From Erythrocercus mccallii (lineage: Eukaryota > Chordata > Aves > Passeriformes > Dicruridae), in contig VZRG01001068.1 of assembly GCA_013397435.1 (NCBI GenBank), positions 158,331-222,330 of the forward strand: a stretch of DNA of 64,000 nt, in the 5' to 3' direction. Below are positions 59,887-64,000 of the stretch, in pieces. The stretch's first letter is position 1. Each line of letters opens with the position of its first letter. Below the pieces are notes generated by a model that saw only the letters and a program-made list of their open reading frames with translations, did not search any database and was not told the origin of the DNA. The translations under genes and the position numbers were made by a program.

Positions 59887-62800
59887 AGAGATGCAATCCA
59901 GTGGGATTTGAGACATAGTTCATGGTGGATGAAAATGAGATGGATGAGCCTTTCTTCATATTGCTGTGAGTACAAGGCAGTTAGGAACACCACTACCCCC
60001 AGAAATGTAGGCTTTTGTATTGGCACAAGAGTAAAACCTATGTGGACAAAACATCTAGAAGGGCTAGATTTTGGCAGCAAGGGAAGCAATAGTTCATTCT
60101 GTTCATTAGAAATCGAAGGCAGCTGCCTTTAAGCGGAGGAGTTTGTGCATAAAGGAAGTAAAAATTTGAGGTTCTCTAAGGATGCAAAAATAGGGAGGGT
60201 CGATTCCAAAAAGTGCACAAGTACTGGATTTTAGCTGGCCGCATATATGGGATGTGTAGGTAATACCTGTAGATAGCTTTTTAAACTTTATATTGCTGCT
60301 AGTTTACCTTTATTATCGCATGTAAAGTTCAGTGCAGATCTGTGTCCAAAAGATGACCCTGGAAATTTTCAAGCACTTTTCAGCTCTAAGGGGCAGTAAA
60401 ATATGTTTAATGACGTGGCATGAACACATAACCACCTTTCAACCTTGTTGCACAGTTTAATATGCAGTCAACAGCAAAGTACAAGTGCATAAATGCTACT
60501 TCTCCAAAGAAAAAAAAACCTCATTAACCTTTTCCTTTACTTGAGAAGTGAAAAAAAAAGCTTGCTTTTAAAGGCAAAAAACGTACTCTTCGTCATGTGA
60601 GTACATGGACATAACACCAACAAAGTAGTGGATATTCCAGCAATATTGGACATAAATATGAATCAAAGTATTTCACTGAAAAATTACAAGCAATATGGCT
60701 AATACTAATACGGTTCTTAGGGCCAAAATTATATACATACATCCCCAGCTGTAGCAGGAGTTAAGCCAAAAGACATTGTTGAGGTGATTGTCACTGGCTT
60801 CTCCTATCAACCAGCTGCAAATGCCATTCATTTACACTAGACTAGTGAGAGTCTAAAAAAGCAAGTGCTTCCTGTGGAAAGTTGTGCTATTTTCTTTTAT
60901 GATAGCCCTCTGACGTGTACAGACTATACTCTTTGGTTCTTGGCTCAAGAGAATGTTTTGCTACATGGTACAGTATGCCAGGAAGCTTGAACTTTTCAGG
61001 ACCTGTTGCATTTTACCTTTGTTCAGTAGCTTTGAAGGCTATGTTGAGGCTTGTAACTGCATTAGAAAGTAGATGGTCCAACAGGATCATACCAGAAATC
61101 CAAACACAGACAGTGTAACTGCTATTGCCATTCTAATTTACCAGTCTGACCAAAGCACACTATATTAGCAAGGGGTCTGTTTTTGAAGTATTTGTTGCAT
61201 TTATATAAGGGTTCCGTGCATAGCTATGGAGAAGCTTCTAAGATCCTCTTGTGCAAAAAGCTTTAATAACAGTGCATCTGCTGCTCTGATAGTGCAGATA
61301 AGCAGCAAGCAGAGCTTTATTCTCCAGCTATGACCAGCCACCTCTTCATCAGCATTCTGGGAAAAAACTCAAATTGCCCATGAATTTCTTTATTAGCTTT
61401 TTTTGATGGAAGAAAATGAAGCACAAATACCATGTTTGTTCAAAATTATAGTTGTAATACAAGGCATCTGATAGCAGCCTGATTGCAAAGAGGGTAAAAA
61501 CCAGAGGAGCAGAAGGTCTTTGACTTTTACATCCTCTCTATTACATACACAACTAAACTAAAGAAATTATTAATCTAAATTTTGGTGACCAGTTGCTTCC
61601 CTGGGGTGATATAACTGTCTAATCTGAAAAACTTTCCAGGCAGGTTGAACACCCTATACCATGTTCTCCATGTACAGTAGTTAAAATGTTTTCTGTGCAT
61701 TTCTCTTTAAATGAACAGATGTCCTGAAATGATTTAACTAGTCTTTGGTAAAGTATAGTGTTACTGAGTGTAATACGGAAAGTACCAGTTCTTGAATCAT
61801 GCAACTTTGGCAATTACAGGTCTCGATTTCAAGATCTGACCTGTCTTGTATCAGTGTTTTTTGGGTGTTTTTTTGGTTTTTTTTTAAGGTATCAGCAGCC
61901 AGACTCTGCCTTGTACCATCACTGGGTATAGAGCTAGATTTGAAAAATGGAATTTAGAATGGCATTCAGCATGAGTGATGAAGTTTAGAACTATTTGAGT
62001 GCTCTGTGAAGCTCTATTTCATGCTGTTATTTTAATGCACTTAAATCTGAGACCACTGTCTTACTGTGTCTATAAAGCAAAAATATTGCTTTCATCAGGA
62101 GAAAAAAGGAGAGAACTTTCTAAAAACTAAGGATAGGTTTCCAAGAGGATTTATCTATCCTTAAGTATCTATAAATTCAGGTCAAAGTTTAATTGTTCCA
62201 GTTCTGGCTCCTGGAGAGTTTTAACAATTTGGCCTTACATAGTTTAGTATTTCAGTGTTAACTTCCTCATGAGCTTTTGCAACATCTGGAAATATATTTA
62301 ATTCTGACACTACTAAAAATGTGTGCCATCAAGTAAAGCTTTTTGAACTCTAAGCAGTTCATTTCTTCATAGTAAATAATCTCTGTTAATTTTTAATTGA
62401 TTTTTTCGTAGACCTGAGAAAATTACTGTGTATGTCAGTTCTATTCCATTGTAGCACCACACAGTCTTTGAAAGGATGCTGCCCTATAGAAATTCAGAGT
62501 GCTGAGTTGCTAAAGATATCATCCTCAAGCTTTAGCTTATCAGTCCTGCAAGAAACTTAGTCAGTCATTGCATTCTAGATCTCTAGTGCTTATTAGATGT
62601 AAGATGGAAGTGTTTTCCTGTATATTCTTCTTCCTGTTGCTAAATAATTCCACAGTTTTTTCCTGACAGGCAGGTATTGGAAATGACACAGGTAAGACAG
62701 CTATTCAGGTTAAAATATATCTAAGTTTCTAAATAAATACATCAAGTAAATTTTTAAAAACATGGATGGATTATAACCTTTCACAGCAATTACTGATATT

Positions 62801-64000
62801 TATTACCCTCCAACTATTTTACTAATTTATATAAATTTTATATTAAATGTTATATAAACATTTTTATTACAAAAGAAACATTTTTAAAACCTGTCTTATT
62901 ATTTATCAACATTTATGGAGTTTATGTTAGGCAAGTAACTGTGCCTTCTGTTGAAAACGTTTTTAAGATGTTTGTATTTGCTTATTTGATGAAGAACTAG
63001 ATTCTTTACTAATAGCAGTTAATAATTGCTTTATGAAATCAGTTTTCTTCTGTTAACTACTTTTGATTTTAATGAATATTGTACCATTTTAGCTGCCTTC
63101 TGCTGTGAGATATCAGGCTTTGTGTATAAACTTATTGATTTGCATATAGTCTTAAGTAATAATCTGGCAAGCAAGCAATAACAAAAAGGCTGACTAAACA
63201 ATAACTGTTTTATGCAACCTGGGAAAATTAACATCTAGGCGTCTGCTGTCTTCTGTGTTCTTCAATAAACATGGGGGTTTTGTGCATTTTCTTATATAGT
63301 TTCATCATATTAGAAAGAAATTATTATAATTACAAAGTTCTCTTGCTCTCTCACAACTGCCACAAGGAAACAAGAGGTGATGTCATTATACCCATTTACA
63401 GTATGAAAATGTATGGACATTATAGTATGGACTTAGAGTATGGACTCCAAGCAGAATTTTGTAAATTGCCTAGATCATGTTTTATAAGGAATTAATTCAT
63501 TACAAGTACATAAACAAGTGATGTGAGGTAAAAGTGTGTTATAAAACATAGTCACTTTTTGGAAGTTAATTTTAAAACTGCTAGTGAGGAAAACAGTCTG
63601 TAAAAGGACATAGACAAATGGTTTGGTTTATTTTGTGACAGATTCTTTTACATCACATTCTAAGGAATAGTTGAGGGGTTTTTGTTGTTTCTTGATGGGG
63701 TTTTTCTGTGTGTGGTTTTTGTTGTTGTTGTTATTGGGTTTTGGGGATTTTAAATTATTTTTTAAAGAAAGGGAAACTAAATGAGGAAGATGAAAACAAA
63801 GGTGCTGTCATTTTTTACTGATTCATACTGAATAGTGTGTGATTACAGATCTGTGTAGACTTATGAAGGAGTCAAGATGACCAGACCATAATGTATTAAT
63901 CTGACCACAAGAAGTGAAAAGCTTAAAACAAAAGCACATTCAGATTTATTAAGGCATTTCAAGGACCGGTTCTGTAAATTAAGCGGAAATACTTCTCAGC

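Larger units (their letters stand above)
54751..64000. other. 3' flank of BRD10, no gene recognised
   Basis: AT-rich intergenic DNA. In mammals the next gene, MLANA, lies downstream in the opposite orientation; I looked on the minus strand for its transmembrane exon and PPAYEKL-type tail and did not find them, so it probably lies beyond the window. Old CR1, MIR-like and younger CR1 fragments occur (listed separately). A GTT-rich run lies near 63716-63735. Remaining open frames are under about 105 codons (except one lying within the old CR1) and unconvincing. Confidence 0.55.

Noticed and set aside
63340..63480. Possible second MIR-like fragment (CATTATACCCATTTACAG)
   Set aside because: Only one short phrase matches; the rest does not follow the consensus order.
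54751..64000. MLANA, the expected downstream neighbour from mammalian synteny
   Set aside because: I found neither its transmembrane segment nor its PPAY-type tail on the minus strand; probably outside the window.

Overview
The window is vertebrate nuclear DNA, almost certainly from a bird. The sequence shows one very large AT-rich gene with U2-type introns, a single GC-rich CpG-island promoter, and several CR1 LINE fragments in both orientations with the typical avian CR1 3' end, plus solo-LTR-like pieces of avian endogenous retroviruses. I recognise the gene as BRD10 (formerly KIAA2026). In human it lies on 9p24.1, and that segment corresponds to the avian Z chromosome, so a Z location is likely but is inferred only from synteny.

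Layout. 1-4.5 kb: 5' flank with two adjacent LTR-like elements (about 2.74-3.23 kb and 3267-3715). 4.7-5.4 kb: CpG-island promoter with a perfect CRE and an NRF1 palindrome. 5272-51976: the BRD10 coding region on the plus strand, in eight exons that join in frame with canonical GT/AG borders: 5272-5822, 8137-8337, 14780-16209, 23788-23864, 29075-29164, 40821-40936, 46044-46231, 48381-51976. The sum is 6249 nt, giving 2082 residues, close to the human protein as I remember it (about 2100). The 3' UTR runs to one or more of four AATAAA signals between 52.5 and 54.73 kb. 54.75-64 kb: 3' flank with an ancient CR1 copy, a MIR-like fragment and a younger CR1 3' end, and no gene I can defend.

Protein logic. 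The N-terminus is a bromodomain-like four-helix module in which the acetyl-lysine-binding Asn position appears to be His. Exon 3 encodes a helical region resembling the DDT/WHIM module of ISWI-partner proteins such as RSF1 and CECR2. Lysine-rich nuclear localisation segments and a short coiled coil follow (exons 3-7). The single last exon encodes about 1200 residues of Ser/Thr/Val/Pro-rich, mostly disordered sequence with a few ordered-looking islands. This suggests a nuclear chromatin-associated protein; no enzymatic function is visible.

Best leads beyond the known gene: (1) an antisense 261-bp open exon-like segment in intron 5 (32174-32434, minus) with six N-glycosylation sequons and six cysteines in 87 residues and good splice sites; (2) a diverged inverted repeat in intron 5 (36469-36600 / 36789-36926) whose left arm looks like a poison exon and contains a near-perfect hairpin; (3) a recent 37-bp tandem duplication that doubles a complete branchpoint/pyrimidine-tract/CAG acceptor just upstream of exon 6; (4) the DDT/WHIM-like module and the altered bromodomain pocket of BRD10 itself. 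I found no CRISPR array, no operon-like structure and no tRNA or rRNA gene.
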